Assembly (NCBI GenBank): GCA_035712285.1
Contig: DASTBA010000044.1
Coordinates: forward strand, 9,883 to 73,882
Length of the DNA: 64,000 nt
Reading direction: 5' to 3'
Source: CAMLHP01 sp035712285
GTDB taxonomy: Bacteria > Gemmatimonadota > Gemmatimonadetes > Gemmatimonadales > GWC2-71-9
Position numbers and translations under genes: made by a program. This document shows positions 53,000 through 62,690 of the stretch, piece by piece. The notes beneath the pieces are model-generated. The model was not told the origin of the DNA. It ran no database searches and saw only the letters and a list, made by a program, of their open reading frames with translations. Position 1 is the stretch's first letter. Each line of letters begins with the position of its first letter.

Positions 53000-53271
53000 T
53001 GCCGAGCGGTCCCCGCAGGCCCGGATTCTACATCGGCGTGCTGCTCACCGGTTTCATTCTGGGCGGCTTTCTGGCGGCCTTCCTGCGGCGATGGCTTCCG
53101 GAAGGCGCCCCCCGTGATTTCTTCACCACCGCGTGGACGCCGACCTTCGGCCCTGTCTCCGCCGACCTGCTGGTGCTAAACTTCACCCTGGGACCGGTCG
53201 GGATACACGTGACCCTGCTCAGCCTCGTCGGCGTGCTGGTGGCGTACCTGATCGCACGGTCCCTCTTCTAG
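52999..53271 (+). CDS. Small membrane protein of the DUF4321 type
   Basis: 90 residues with two membrane segments, FYIGVLLTGFILGGFLAAFL (10-29) and the C-terminal HVTLLSLVGVLVAYLIARSLF. LPEGAPRDFFTTAWTPTFGPVSADLLVLNFTLG between them matches the pattern of DUF4321 proteins known from several phyla. The ATG shares a base with the synthase stop. Function unknown; it precedes tatA by eight bases. Confidence 0.78.
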   Translation: MPSGPRRPGFYIGVLLTGFILGGFLAAFLRRWLPEGAPRDFFTTAWTPTFGPVSADLLVLNFTLGPVGIHVTLLSLVGVLVAYLIARSLF

Positions 53272-53279
53272 GAGGCCAT

Positions 53280-53531
53280 GTGTTCGGCAATCTCGGCATG
53301 CCGGAGATCCTGCTCATCCTCGTGGTGGTGCTGCTGGTGTTCGGAGCCAAGCGGCTGCCCGAGGTGGGCTCGTCCATCGGCAAGGGAATCCGGGAATTCA
53401 AGCGGAGCCTGAGCGACACGCAGGATGCCATCTCCGGCGGCGACGAGCAGCAGCGGACCCTGTCGTCGCGCCAGATGGATGCGTCGCAGCCGCCCGCGAA
53501 CAGCGGCGAGCCCAAGCGCCTGTCGCAGTAG
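53280..53531 (+). CDS. tatA: Sec-independent translocase subunit TatA
   Basis: 83 residues: short N-terminal membrane helix (MPEILLILVVVLLVFG), hinge, then the amphipathic helix AKRLPEVGSSIGKGIREFKRS and an unstructured polar tail. The start is GTG 53280 with GGAGG at 53271-53275, giving VFGNLGMPEILL; an overlapping ATG at 53278 is in another frame. TatA oligomers form the pore with TatC, whose gene lies 6 kb upstream fused to lptD. The stop codon lies inside the 42-bp palindrome. Confidence 0.9.
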   Translation: MFGNLGMPEILLILVVVLLVFGAKRLPEVGSSIGKGIREFKRSLSDTQDAISGGDEQQRTLSSRQMDASQPPANSGEPKRLSQ

Positions 53532-53562
53532 GGGCGCACGGCCGTGCGCCCCTACTGCGACA
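53521..53562. repeat. Perfect 42-bp palindrome between tatA and ppiD
   Basis: Two 21-base arms (53521-53541 and 53542-53562) with no spacer and no mismatch; the core is GTAGGGGCGCACGG followed by its complement. It includes the tatA stop codon and sits between convergent genes, so it can form a hairpin in either transcript. No T-run follows. It resembles the widespread intergenic GTAGGGGCG palindromes seen in several phyla. Confidence 0.85.
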
Positions 53563-53575
53563 CGGGGTCACGGCG

Positions 53576-55399
53576 TCACGATTTCGCCCGCGCGGCCTGC
53601 TCGGCGCTCTCCTGCAGGACCTTCTGGCGGTTGTCCACCACCTTCGCCTGCTGGCGCAGCGCGTCCAGGTAGTTCCTCACGCGCTCCTGACGGGCCACCC
53701 GGATCAGCTGCACCCGGTAGCCATCCAGCTGCTTGACGAACTCGGCCGAGTCGGCCGGTTCGTGCGCCAGCACGTTCACCACGTAGAGGCCGGCGGTGGT
53801 GTGAATCACCTTGCTGCTCTGTCCGGCCGGGATGCCGAACGCCGCGCCCACGATCTCGGGGATGTCGAGTGGCGGCGAAACCCGGGTGAAGGGGCCGAAT
53901 TCGCCGTGGGTGATTCCCAGCGCCTTGGCGGCGTCCGCCGGTGAACTCCCCTCCGACACCCGCTTCAGGTAGTTGTCCGCGATCACTCCTGCCAGGGCGA
54001 ACTTCTTCTGGTTCCGGACGGCTTCCTCCACGCCGGTCCGCACGTCGGCGAGGGTCGGTGCGCTCTGGTCCTTGAGGGAATCGAGCCGGAAGAGATAGTA
54101 CGCATCCGGCGTCTCGATCACGTCCGAGATCTCGCCGACGGCCGTCTGGAAGGCCCAGATACCGGCATCCGGCACGACCTGGTTCCCGACCTGGGCCCGC
54201 CCGCCCGCCTGCAGCGGCTCGGCGTGCAGGACCTTGAGCTTGAGCCACGCGGCCACGCTGTCGAGGGCCGACGGATCGGGCTTGCCGGCGGCGTACTGGT
54301 CGAGCGTGTCGAGGCGTGCGTCCATCCGGTCGCGGTTGGCGCCGGCCAGCTCGATCGGGATCAGGATGTGGCGGCCGGTCGCGGAATCGGCGGTGCGCTT
54401 CGTGATCTCGATCAGGTGATACCCGAACGAGGAGAGCACCGGCTCCGACACGGTGTTGAGGGGCAGGGCGAACGCCGCGCTGTCGAACGCGGGGTCCATC
54501 TGGCCCTTCTTCCAGGTGCCGAGATCGCCGCCCCGCTCCGCCGATCCGGGATCGCCCGACTCCCGGCGGGCCACCTCGTCGAACGCCACGCCGCCGGCGA
54601 TCTCCTGGCGCAGGTCCTTCGCACGCTGGAGCGCCGCGGCCGTATCCTGCGCGCTGATCACCCGCGGCACCGTCACGGCGCTGAGGTAGGCCACCTTGCC
54701 GCGCTTGAAGTCGTCGCGGTGGGTGCTGAAATACTGCTCGACATCGGCGTTGGTGATGTGCACCGCCGAGTCGGGGACCACGTTGCGCGGCACGATCGCG
54801 GTGAGGCCGATCTTGACGGTCTCGTGCGCATCCTTCCAGCGCTCCCAGAGCGCTTCATCCGAGAGGTACACGTCGGCGGTGACGAGGGCGAGCAGCTTGC
54901 TGCGCAGGATCTGCTCCCGCGCCTGGTCCCCCAGCGCCTCGACGTACGGGGCCGACGTGGGCGCCGTCAGCCAGCGCTGGTACTTGGCGAGGTCGAACTT
55001 GCCGTCGGTCTGGAACTGGTCCGACTGGGTGATCTCGGCCGGGGGGCTCTGCTGCAGCACCGCGGCGATTTCCTCGTCCGTCGCGCCCAGGCCGAACTTC
55101 TTGTACTCGCTGTTGAGCACCGCCTGCTGGACCAGCTGGTCCCAGACCTGGTTGCGGATCTGGGTCTGATCCTCGAGCGAGAGCGCGGTCGGCGAGTTCT
55201 GCTGCTGCGCCTGGGTCTGCTGCGACACCAGCGCTTCGTAGGTGCGGGCGTCAATGGACTTGCCGTTGATGCGGCCGACCTTGCCGGCGCCGCCCAGCGC
55301 GCTCAGATCCACGCTGGTGAGCAGGAAGATGACCATCAGGGCGGCGAAGAACACGACGGCGGCCGCCTTCGCGGCCCGGCTGCGGAAGATCTGGATCAT
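53576..55399 (-). CDS. ppiD: Membrane-anchored periplasmic peptidyl-prolyl isomerase/chaperone, PpiD-SurA type
   Basis: 607 residues with one N-terminal membrane helix (AAAVVFFAALMVIFLLTSV) and no cleavage site, so anchored facing the periplasm. A SurA-N-like helical chaperone region (about 45-215: VGRINGKSIDARTYEALV, RNQVWDQLVQQAVLNSEYKK) precedes a parvulin domain (about 245-345: GGDLGTWKKGQMDPAF, VLSSFGYHLIEITKRT) and a second, degenerate one. Helps fold outer-membrane proteins, fitting SecA, BamD and LptD in the window. Transcribed opposite to tatA and the TPR gene. Confidence 0.88.
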   Translation of the reverse strand: MIQIFRSRAAKAAAVVFFAALMVIFLLTSVDLSALGGAGKVGRINGKSIDARTYEALVSQQTQAQQQNSPTALSLEDQTQIRNQVWDQLVQQAVLNSEYKKFGLGATDEEIAAVLQQSPPAEITQSDQFQTDGKFDLAKYQRWLTAPTSAPYVEALGDQAREQILRSKLLALVTADVYLSDEALWERWKDAHETVKIGLTAIVPRNVVPDSAVHITNADVEQYFSTHRDDFKRGKVAYLSAVTVPRVISAQDTAAALQRAKDLRQEIAGGVAFDEVARRESGDPGSAERGGDLGTWKKGQMDPAFDSAAFALPLNTVSEPVLSSFGYHLIEITKRTADSATGRHILIPIELAGANRDRMDARLDTLDQYAAGKPDPSALDSVAAWLKLKVLHAEPLQAGGRAQVGNQVVPDAGIWAFQTAVGEISDVIETPDAYYLFRLDSLKDQSAPTLADVRTGVEEAVRNQKKFALAGVIADNYLKRVSEGSSPADAAKALGITHGEFGPFTRVSPPLDIPEIVGAAFGIPAGQSSKVIHTTAGLYVVNVLAHEPADSAEFVKQLDGYRVQLIRVARQERVRNYLDALRQQAKVVDNRQKVLQESAEQAARAKS

Positions 55400-55443
55400 A
55401 ACCCTGGCTGGTCACTCCGGATGGGTCGGAAACGAGAATCCCA

Positions 55444-55472
55444 AGCATAAGCGCGGCGCCGGGAAAAATGAA
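55444..55472 (-). promoter_or_regulatory. Candidate promoter of ppiD
   Basis: On the minus strand TTCATT (55472-55467), 17-base spacer, TATGCT (55449-55444), starting transcription about 38 bases before the ppiD ATG. Good spacing, moderate match. Confidence 0.4.
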
Positions 55473-55494
55473 GCGGGCCGGGGCATCCGGACAG

Positions 55495-55523
55495 TTGACA
55501 CCCGGAGAGCGGGTTGCTAACGT
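55495..55523 (+). promoter_or_regulatory. Candidate promoter of the second TPR gene
   Basis: A perfect TTGACA (55495-55500), 17-base spacer, and a weak -10 TAACGT (55518-55523). It is back-to-back with the ppiD promoter in the divergent gap. Confidence 0.55.
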
Positions 55524-55592
55524 GTCGTGAAGTCCCGCAACGACTTACGGCCCCCGGACGCGGCTCCTTCACCCATCCTGACCGGACCAGTG

Positions 55593-57335
55593 ATGTCCAC
55601 CAGCGAGATCGCCAAACTTGAGAGTCGGTGGCGCGAGAATCGGCAGGGGCTCACCTTTGCGCCGCTCGCCGAGGCGTACCGCAAGATGGGCGAGCATGCG
55701 CGGGCGCTCGAGGTGCTCGGGGAAGGGCTCGCCGTCAACCCGACTTACATCCCCGCGAGCATCGTGCTGGGCCGGGTGCATCTCGACATGGGCAACGACG
55801 CCGGCGCCGAATCGGCATTCGCACGGGTGCTGGAGCTGGATGGCGAGAATGTGATCGCCCTGCGCGCCCTGGCAGACCTCGCGGAGCGGCAGCACCGCCT
55901 GGCCGAAGCGCGCGAGCGGCTGGCAAGCCTTCTCTCGGTGGACCGGGGCAATGACGAGGCCCGCGCCCAGCTGGCCGCGCTGGAAGCCCGACTCGCATCG
56001 GGCGAGAACGAGGCATCGGTCCCATTGGCGGAACCGAGGGCTGGGTCTTTGCCGGGCGACAGCGCCTGGGATGCTGCCGAGAACAGTGACGAGGCCGGGC
56101 TGATCGAGGGGCCGGTGGCGGAAGCGCCTCCTCCGCCGGTCGCCGACTGGATCATGGCGGAAGAGCCGCCAGCTCCGGAACCGGTGGAGCCGGATCCCTC
56201 CATCCAGCTGCAGGAACACCTGCCGCCGTCGGAACCGGTGGCGCCGCTCGACGACCTGATGACCGATGACACGCCGGTCATCAGCGCGGGCACGGTCGAA
56301 CCGGAGCCGATGGACGGTCTCGTGGGCCAGGACTTCAGCGAGCATGGTGCGTCGGTCGTGCCGCTCGAGGATCTTCGCTCGGGCGAGGCGGGGCTGAACA
56401 GTCTCGAAGACCTGGCCGACATTGACCGGCAATCGGATCTCGAGCTCTCGCCATCGGACATCAACGAGTATCAGGTGGCGGACGCCTCGCTGGAGCTGGC
56501 GGCAAGCATCACCGACGACGGTGACGCAGGCTGGGGGTCGGCCCTGGCGGACGAGACGGAGCCGGAAGCTCCCGAGCCGATCGAGACGGTGGCCGCCAGT
56601 TTCGGATCTGACGCGCTGGGCCGTGACGCGACGGAACCTCCGGACGAGCCTGCCGGGACGACGGACGAGGCCGACTTCACCGATGTGCCGGAGCCGGAAC
56701 CTGCAGTTGCCGAGGATACGGCCTGGGAAGATGATGAGCTTCCCGATGCCGGTACGCCGGAGCTGGTGGTGACCGAGTCCATGGCCGAACTGTACCTGCG
56801 GCAGGGACACCGCAAGGAGGCGCTGGCGGTCTATCGGCTGCTGTACCAGCGGAGCCCCGACGACTTCCGCCTGCGCGAGCGTCTGGATGCGCTGGAGACG
56901 GAACTCGCCAGCGCGCCGCCATCCGGGGCCGCACCGGCGCCGGTCGTGAGCCTGGCGGCACGCGAGCCGGGCCGGACCGTGGCGGCGATGCTCCAGCAGA
57001 TCCTTCGCTCCAAGCCGCCCGAACCGGCCTCGGAGTGGCAGGACGCGGTGGCGCCACCGGCCCGCCCGCTGGCGGCCGACATCACGGCACCGGAGCCGTC
57101 CGCCGCGCAGCCGACGCGACCCGCTGGCGACCACCTGTCGCTCAGCGATGTGTTCGGTGAGGAGGGGTCGCCGGTGCCGCCGGCGGTTCCCGCAGCAGCC
57201 GGCCGCGACGACGAGCTCTCGTTCGATGCGTTCTTCGGGGATTCGGCCGGCGACCAGGCGCGTGCCCGTGCTCCGGCGCGCGACGATGACGACCTGGACC
57301 AGTTCCAGACCTGGCTCCAGAACCTGAAGCGCTGA
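55593..57335 (+). CDS. Second long TPR protein with acidic/proline-rich linker
   Basis: 580 residues from ATG 55593 (MSTSEIAKLESRW); a GTG at 55527 would add 22 residues but lies too close to the promoter. N-terminal TPRs about 8-145 (FAPLAEAYRKMGEHARALEVLGEGLAVNP), then about 270 residues of acidic, Pro-rich linker with repeated PLDDL/PLEDL/SLEDL motifs, one TPR unit near 405-445 (AELYLRQGHRKEALAVYRLLYQRSP) and a C-terminal acidic stretch ending QFQTWLQNLKR. Same architecture as the 770-residue TPR protein. Role unknown. Its stop overlaps aroQ. Confidence 0.75.
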   Translation: MSTSEIAKLESRWRENRQGLTFAPLAEAYRKMGEHARALEVLGEGLAVNPTYIPASIVLGRVHLDMGNDAGAESAFARVLELDGENVIALRALADLAERQHRLAEARERLASLLSVDRGNDEARAQLAALEARLASGENEASVPLAEPRAGSLPGDSAWDAAENSDEAGLIEGPVAEAPPPPVADWIMAEEPPAPEPVEPDPSIQLQEHLPPSEPVAPLDDLMTDDTPVISAGTVEPEPMDGLVGQDFSEHGASVVPLEDLRSGEAGLNSLEDLADIDRQSDLELSPSDINEYQVADASLELAASITDDGDAGWGSALADETEPEAPEPIETVAASFGSDALGRDATEPPDEPAGTTDEADFTDVPEPEPAVAEDTAWEDDELPDAGTPELVVTESMAELYLRQGHRKEALAVYRLLYQRSPDDFRLRERLDALETELASAPPSGAAPAPVVSLAAREPGRTVAAMLQQILRSKPPEPASEWQDAVAPPARPLAADITAPEPSAAQPTRPAGDHLSLSDVFGEEGSPVPPAVPAAAGRDDELSFDAFFGDSAGDQARARAPARDDDDLDQFQTWLQNLKR

Positions 57336-57772
57336 TGCGCATCGCCGTTCTCAACGGCCCCAACCTCAACCTGCTGGGCACGCGTGAGCCGGAGATCTAC
57401 GGGCACGTGTCGCTCGACGCGCTCGAGGCCCGCATCCGCGCCGCCGCGGCACCGCTCGGCGTGGATCTGTCCTGGTTCCAGGGGAACGGCGAGGGGGAAC
57501 TGGTCGAGGCCGTCCAGCGGCTGGCCGGCCGCGCCGACGGCGCCCTCATCAATGCCGCGGCCTACACCCACACCAGCCTCGCCCTCCGCGACGCCGTGCT
57601 GGCGGTGCGCGTGCCGTTCGTGGAAGTCCATCTCTCCAATATCCTGGCCCGTGAAATCGAGCGGCGGAAATCGGTGCTCGCGGACCTTGCCATCGGGATA
57701 GTCGCCGGGTTCGGTCCGCAGGGCTACGAGCTGGCGCTGGCGGGCCTGGTCGCGCACCTGCGTGAGCGCTGA
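57335..57772 (+). CDS. aroQ: Type II 3-dehydroquinate dehydratase
   Basis: Third step of the shikimate pathway. 145 residues; catalytic Tyr22 in TREPEIYG, Asn73 and His79 in NAAAYTHTS, and His99 in FVEVHLSNI are present. The usual NPxA/GAYTHTS is NAAAYTHTS here, a small change at the second position. The ATG shares a base with the TPR gene stop. pepP begins 11 bases before its end. Confidence 0.94.
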   Translation: MRIAVLNGPNLNLLGTREPEIYGHVSLDALEARIRAAAAPLGVDLSWFQGNGEGELVEAVQRLAGRADGALINAAAYTHTSLALRDAVLAVRVPFVEVHLSNILAREIERRKSVLADLAIGIVAGFGPQGYELALAGLVAHLRER

Positions 57773-58850
57773 CCTTCGCCCGCCGCGGGTGGCCGCGGTG
57801 CGGGACCGCCTGGCGCGCGACGGCCTGGACGCGCTGGTCGTCACGCACCTGCCGAACATCCGCTACCTCACCGGCTTTTCCGGCAGTGCGGCGATGGCGG
57901 TGGTTTCCGCCGGCGAGGTGACCCTCGTTACCGACTTTCGCTACGCCACGCAGGCGCCGGCCGAGGTCGGCAATGCCGCCCGGGTGGTGGTGGATCGGGT
58001 GAACGTATGGGACCTGCTCGGGCGAACGCTCGAAGGACTCGACCCCGCCACCGTGGGTATCGAGGCGGCCCATGTGACGGTGCAGGACGCCGGGCGCCTC
58101 AGTGAAGCCGGCAAGTTCCGGATCGTGCCGGTGACGGACCTGGTCGAGCGGCTGCGCGCCGCCAAGGCGCCGGCCGAGGTCCAGGCAATCCGGCGGGCGG
58201 CCGAGCTGGCCCAGGAGGCCCTGGCCGAGGTGCTGCCGGATGTCGCCCCTGGCCAGTCCGAGCTGGCGATCGCGTCCCGCCTGGAAGCGGCCCTCCGGGT
58301 GCGGGGGAGCGAATGGCACCCGTTTCCCACGATCGTTGCCGCCGGCCCGCGCTCGGCGCTGCCCCACGCCCGGAGCACCAGCCGCCCCGTTGGCCGGGGG
58401 GACCTGTTGCTGCTTGACTTCGGCGCACAGGTGGACGGATACTGTGCGGACCTCACCCGGATGGCAGTGGTCGGTGCACCGGCGGATTCCCGCCAGCGAG
58501 ACGTGCATGCAGTGGTTCAGGCAGCGCAGGAGCGGGCCATCACCGGCATCCGGCCCGGCATGACCGGGCGGGAGGCCGACGCGCTGGCTCGCGACGTCAT
58601 CGCCGCCCGCGGATTCGGCGAGATGTTCGGCCACTCGCTGGGACACGGGCTGGGCCTTGAAGTCCATGAAGGGCCGAGACTTTCGCCGACGGCCGATGCC
58701 CTCCTGCCGCTCCACGCGGTGGTGACGATCGAGCCGGGCGTCTATCTTCCGGGGTGGGGCGGCATCCGGCTCGAGGACGACATACACCTCGGGCCGGACG
58801 GCGCCGTCTGCCTGTCCGATAATCGCACCGAACTCATCGAATTGCTCTGA
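57762..58850 (+). CDS. pepP: Xaa-Pro aminopeptidase (M24 family)
   Basis: Cleaves the N-terminal residue before proline. 362 residues: creatinase-like N-domain (RYLTGFSGSAAMAVV) and the M24 pita-bread domain with metal ligands in LLLDFGAQVDGYCADLTR, GHSLGHGLGLEVHEGP, TIEPGVYLPGWGGIRLEDD. All five ligands appear to be present. Start GTG inside aroQ (11-base overlap). The aroQ-pepP-(efp)-accB-accC order is common, but efp is missing here. Confidence 0.9.
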   Translation: MSADLRPPRVAAVRDRLARDGLDALVVTHLPNIRYLTGFSGSAAMAVVSAGEVTLVTDFRYATQAPAEVGNAARVVVDRVNVWDLLGRTLEGLDPATVGIEAAHVTVQDAGRLSEAGKFRIVPVTDLVERLRAAKAPAEVQAIRRAAELAQEALAEVLPDVAPGQSELAIASRLEAALRVRGSEWHPFPTIVAAGPRSALPHARSTSRPVGRGDLLLLDFGAQVDGYCADLTRMAVVGAPADSRQRDVHAVVQAAQERAITGIRPGMTGREADALARDVIAARGFGEMFGHSLGHGLGLEVHEGPRLSPTADALLPLHAVVTIEPGVYLPGWGGIRLEDDIHLGPDGAVCLSDNRTELIELL

Positions 58851-58893
58851 AGGCCGAACCAGGCACGATCCGCAACGGGAGTCAGGCCGACGC

Positions 58894-59424
58894 ATGAACG
58901 CCGACGAGATGAAACAGCTGGCCCAGCTCCTGGACCGGATGCCGGGCATCAAGTCCATCGAGCTCAAGGACGTGAAGCGGCTGGCTGACCTGCTCCGGGA
59001 CTCACCCGAGATCGGGTCCATCGAGGTGAAGGGGTTCTTCGGCACCGGCATCGTCATCACGCGCACGGCGCAGGGCGCGGCACCGCCGATGGCCTGGGCG
59101 CCGGCACTCGCGCCGGCTCCCGTCGCGGCGGTCAGCGCACCTGCCCCCGCTGCAGCGCCGGCGGCGCCGGCGCCATCCCACCTGAAGGAGATCAAGTCGC
59201 CGATGGTGGGCACGTTCTACCGCGCACCGGAACCTGGTGCCGAGGCCTACGCCAAGGTGGGCACGCGGGTGGCGCCGGGGCAGACGGTGTGCATCATCGA
59301 GGCGATGAAGATCATGAACGAGATCGAGGCGGAGATCGCGGGGGTGATCACGGAGATCTGCGTGGACGACGCGCAGCCGGTGGAGTTCGGCCAGGCGCTC
59401 TTCCGGATCGACCCCAATGGCTGA
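58894..59424 (+). CDS. accB: Biotin carboxyl carrier protein of acetyl-CoA carboxylase
   Basis: Carries CO2 on biotin from AccC to the carboxyltransferase, the first step of fatty-acid synthesis. 176 residues: N-terminal helical domain (1-57), an Ala/Pro linker (60-95) and the biotinyl domain with the modified Lys139 in IIEAMKIMN. SPMVGTFYRAPEPGA marks the bacterial BCCP thumb region. Its stop overlaps the pilT start by eight bases. Confidence 0.95.
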   Translation: MNADEMKQLAQLLDRMPGIKSIELKDVKRLADLLRDSPEIGSIEVKGFFGTGIVITRTAQGAAPPMAWAPALAPAPVAAVSAPAPAAAPAAPAPSHLKEIKSPMVGTFYRAPEPGAEAYAKVGTRVAPGQTVCIIEAMKIMNEIEAEIAGVITEICVDDAQPVEFGQALFRIDPNG

Positions 59425-60579
59425 CGGGGCGCCGGCCGGCGCGCCGTTCAACTTCAAGCAGGCCATCTCCAGCATGGTCCAGCGCAACGGCTCGGATCTG
59501 CTGCTCAAGGTCGGCCGCGCGCCGACGGTGCGGCTCAACGGCGTGCTGACGCCGCTGGAGATGGCGCCGCTCAAGCCCGAGGATCTCAAGACCCTGGCCG
59601 AGCAGATCATGACGCCGCGCCAGATCAAGGAATTCAGCGACAAGAAGGAGGCGGACTTCGCCATCGGCGTGCCGGGCGTCGGCCGTTTCCGGACCAACAT
59701 CTACCAGCAGCGCGGCACCCTCGCGTTCGCGTTCCGCGCCATTCCCTACGAGGTGAAGACGGTCCGGGAGCTGAACCTGCCCCCGGTGCTGGAGACCATC
59801 TCGGAGAAGCCGCGCGGGCTGGTGCTGGTCACCGGCATCACCGGCTCGGGCAAGAGCACGGCACTCGCCGCGATGATCAACCACATCAACCAGTCGCGCC
59901 GCGTGAACGTGATCACGATCGAGGACCCGATCGAGTTCCTGCACCGGGACTCCATGGCCAACATCTCCCAGCGCGAGGTCGGCACCGACACCCTGTCCTT
60001 CGCCGCGGCGCTCCGGCACGTGCTCCGCCAGGATCCGGACGTCATCCTGATCGGCGAGATCCGTGACATGGAGACGCTGGACACGGCCCTCAAGGCCGCC
60101 GACACCGGGCACCTGGTCTTCTCCACGCTGCACACCACCGACGCCACCCAGACCATCAACCGGGTGATTTCGTTCTACCCGCCGCACCAGCACCAGGAGA
60201 TCCGCTCGCTGCTGAGTACCGCGCTGCAGGCGGTGGTGTGCCTGCGCCTCGTGCCGCGTTCCGACGGGCGGGGCCGGGTGCCGGGCTGCGAGATCCTGAT
60301 CAATTCGGCCGCCGTGGCGGACAACATCCGCGACATCGAGAAGGCGCTCAACATCCCCGACCTGATCAAGGAAGGCGGCGTCTCGTACGGGATGCAGACC
60401 TTCGACCAGTCGCTGATGAAGTGGTACAAGGACGGGGCGGTGACCTACGAGGACGCGCTGTTCTTCTCGTCCAACCCGAGCGAATTCGCGCTCCGCGCCT
60501 CGGGCATCGATTCGGCGTCCGACCGGACCTTCACGGAGATCACCGGCGAGCCGGGCGCGGCGGCGGACCGGGCCGGCTG

Positions 60580-60580
<1 letters not shown>
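59417..60580 (+). CDS. pilT: Type IV pilus retraction ATPase, PilT type
   Basis: 387 residues with a PAS-like N-domain and RecA core: Walker A GITGSGKST (140-148), Asp box IEDPIEFLH, Walker B DVILIGEIRD and His box GHLVFSTLHTTDA. The C-terminal LMKWYKDGAVTYEDALFFSSNPSEFALRASGI is the PilT/PilU end that powers retraction. Start inside accB and stop sharing a base with accC (TGATG) make it part of the acc operon. No pilin or pilus assembly genes are nearby. Confidence 0.92.
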
Positions 60581-61934
<1,354 letters not shown>

Positions 61935-61938
<4 letters not shown>

Positions 61939-62690
61939 CGCTCGATGTCGTCTTCACTCCGCAGGGTCTCGGCCCCGCCGAAGTGGCGGGGCGAACCGTT
62001 TTCGTGATCGACGCGCTGCGCGCCACGACCACGATCTGCGCGGCCCTGGCCCATGGCGCCCGCGCCGTGGTGCCGGCGGCCACGAGCGAGGATGCGGTCC
62101 GCATGGCGCAGTCCATCGGCACCGGCGATGTGGTGCTGGCCGGCGAGCGCAATTGCCTCCGGGTGCCCGGGTTCGCCCTCGGCAACAGTCCGCTGGAGAT
62201 GACGTGCGAGGCCGTGGGCGGCAGGCTGGTGGTCCAGTCCACCACCAACGGCACCGGTGCGCTGCTGGGAGCCCAGGGGGCGCGCGCCGTGTTCGCGGCG
62301 GCGGCGGTCAACCTGACAACAGTTGCCCAGCGGGCCCGGCAGGCGCTGCAGGATGACGGAGGCGTCCTGGTGATCTGCGCCGGGCGCGAGGGTGCCTTCG
62401 GGCTCGACGACGCCTATGTGGCAGGGCGCCTGGTGGTGGCCGCGCTCGGCGGCAGTCGCGCGCGCCGCGGACTGGGCGACGCAGCTCTTGCCGCGGTGGA
62501 TCTCGTGCGCCGCTACGGCGACTCATTTCTCCGGCCGTTCAGCTATTCCGCGGCGGGGCGCGCCCTCGCCCGGGCCGGGCTGGCGGACGATGTACGCGAC
62601 GCCGCCCGCCTCGACGCGTATCCGGTACTCCCGATCTTCCAGGACCGGCGCCTCACCATCGCGCCGGTCTCGGCGCCGGTGCCTGCATGA
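61935..62690 (+). CDS. comB: ComB family 2-phosphosulfolactate phosphatase-like protein
   Basis: 251 residues matching ComB: VFVIDALRATTTIC at the start, GERNCLRVPGFALGNSPLE, STTNGTGAL and the metal-linked GREGAFGLDDAYVAG. In archaea ComB makes sulfolactate for coenzyme M; the bacterial role is mostly unknown and may be a general phosphatase. ATG overlaps the accC stop, and its own stop overlaps the ftsK ATG. Confidence 0.85.
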
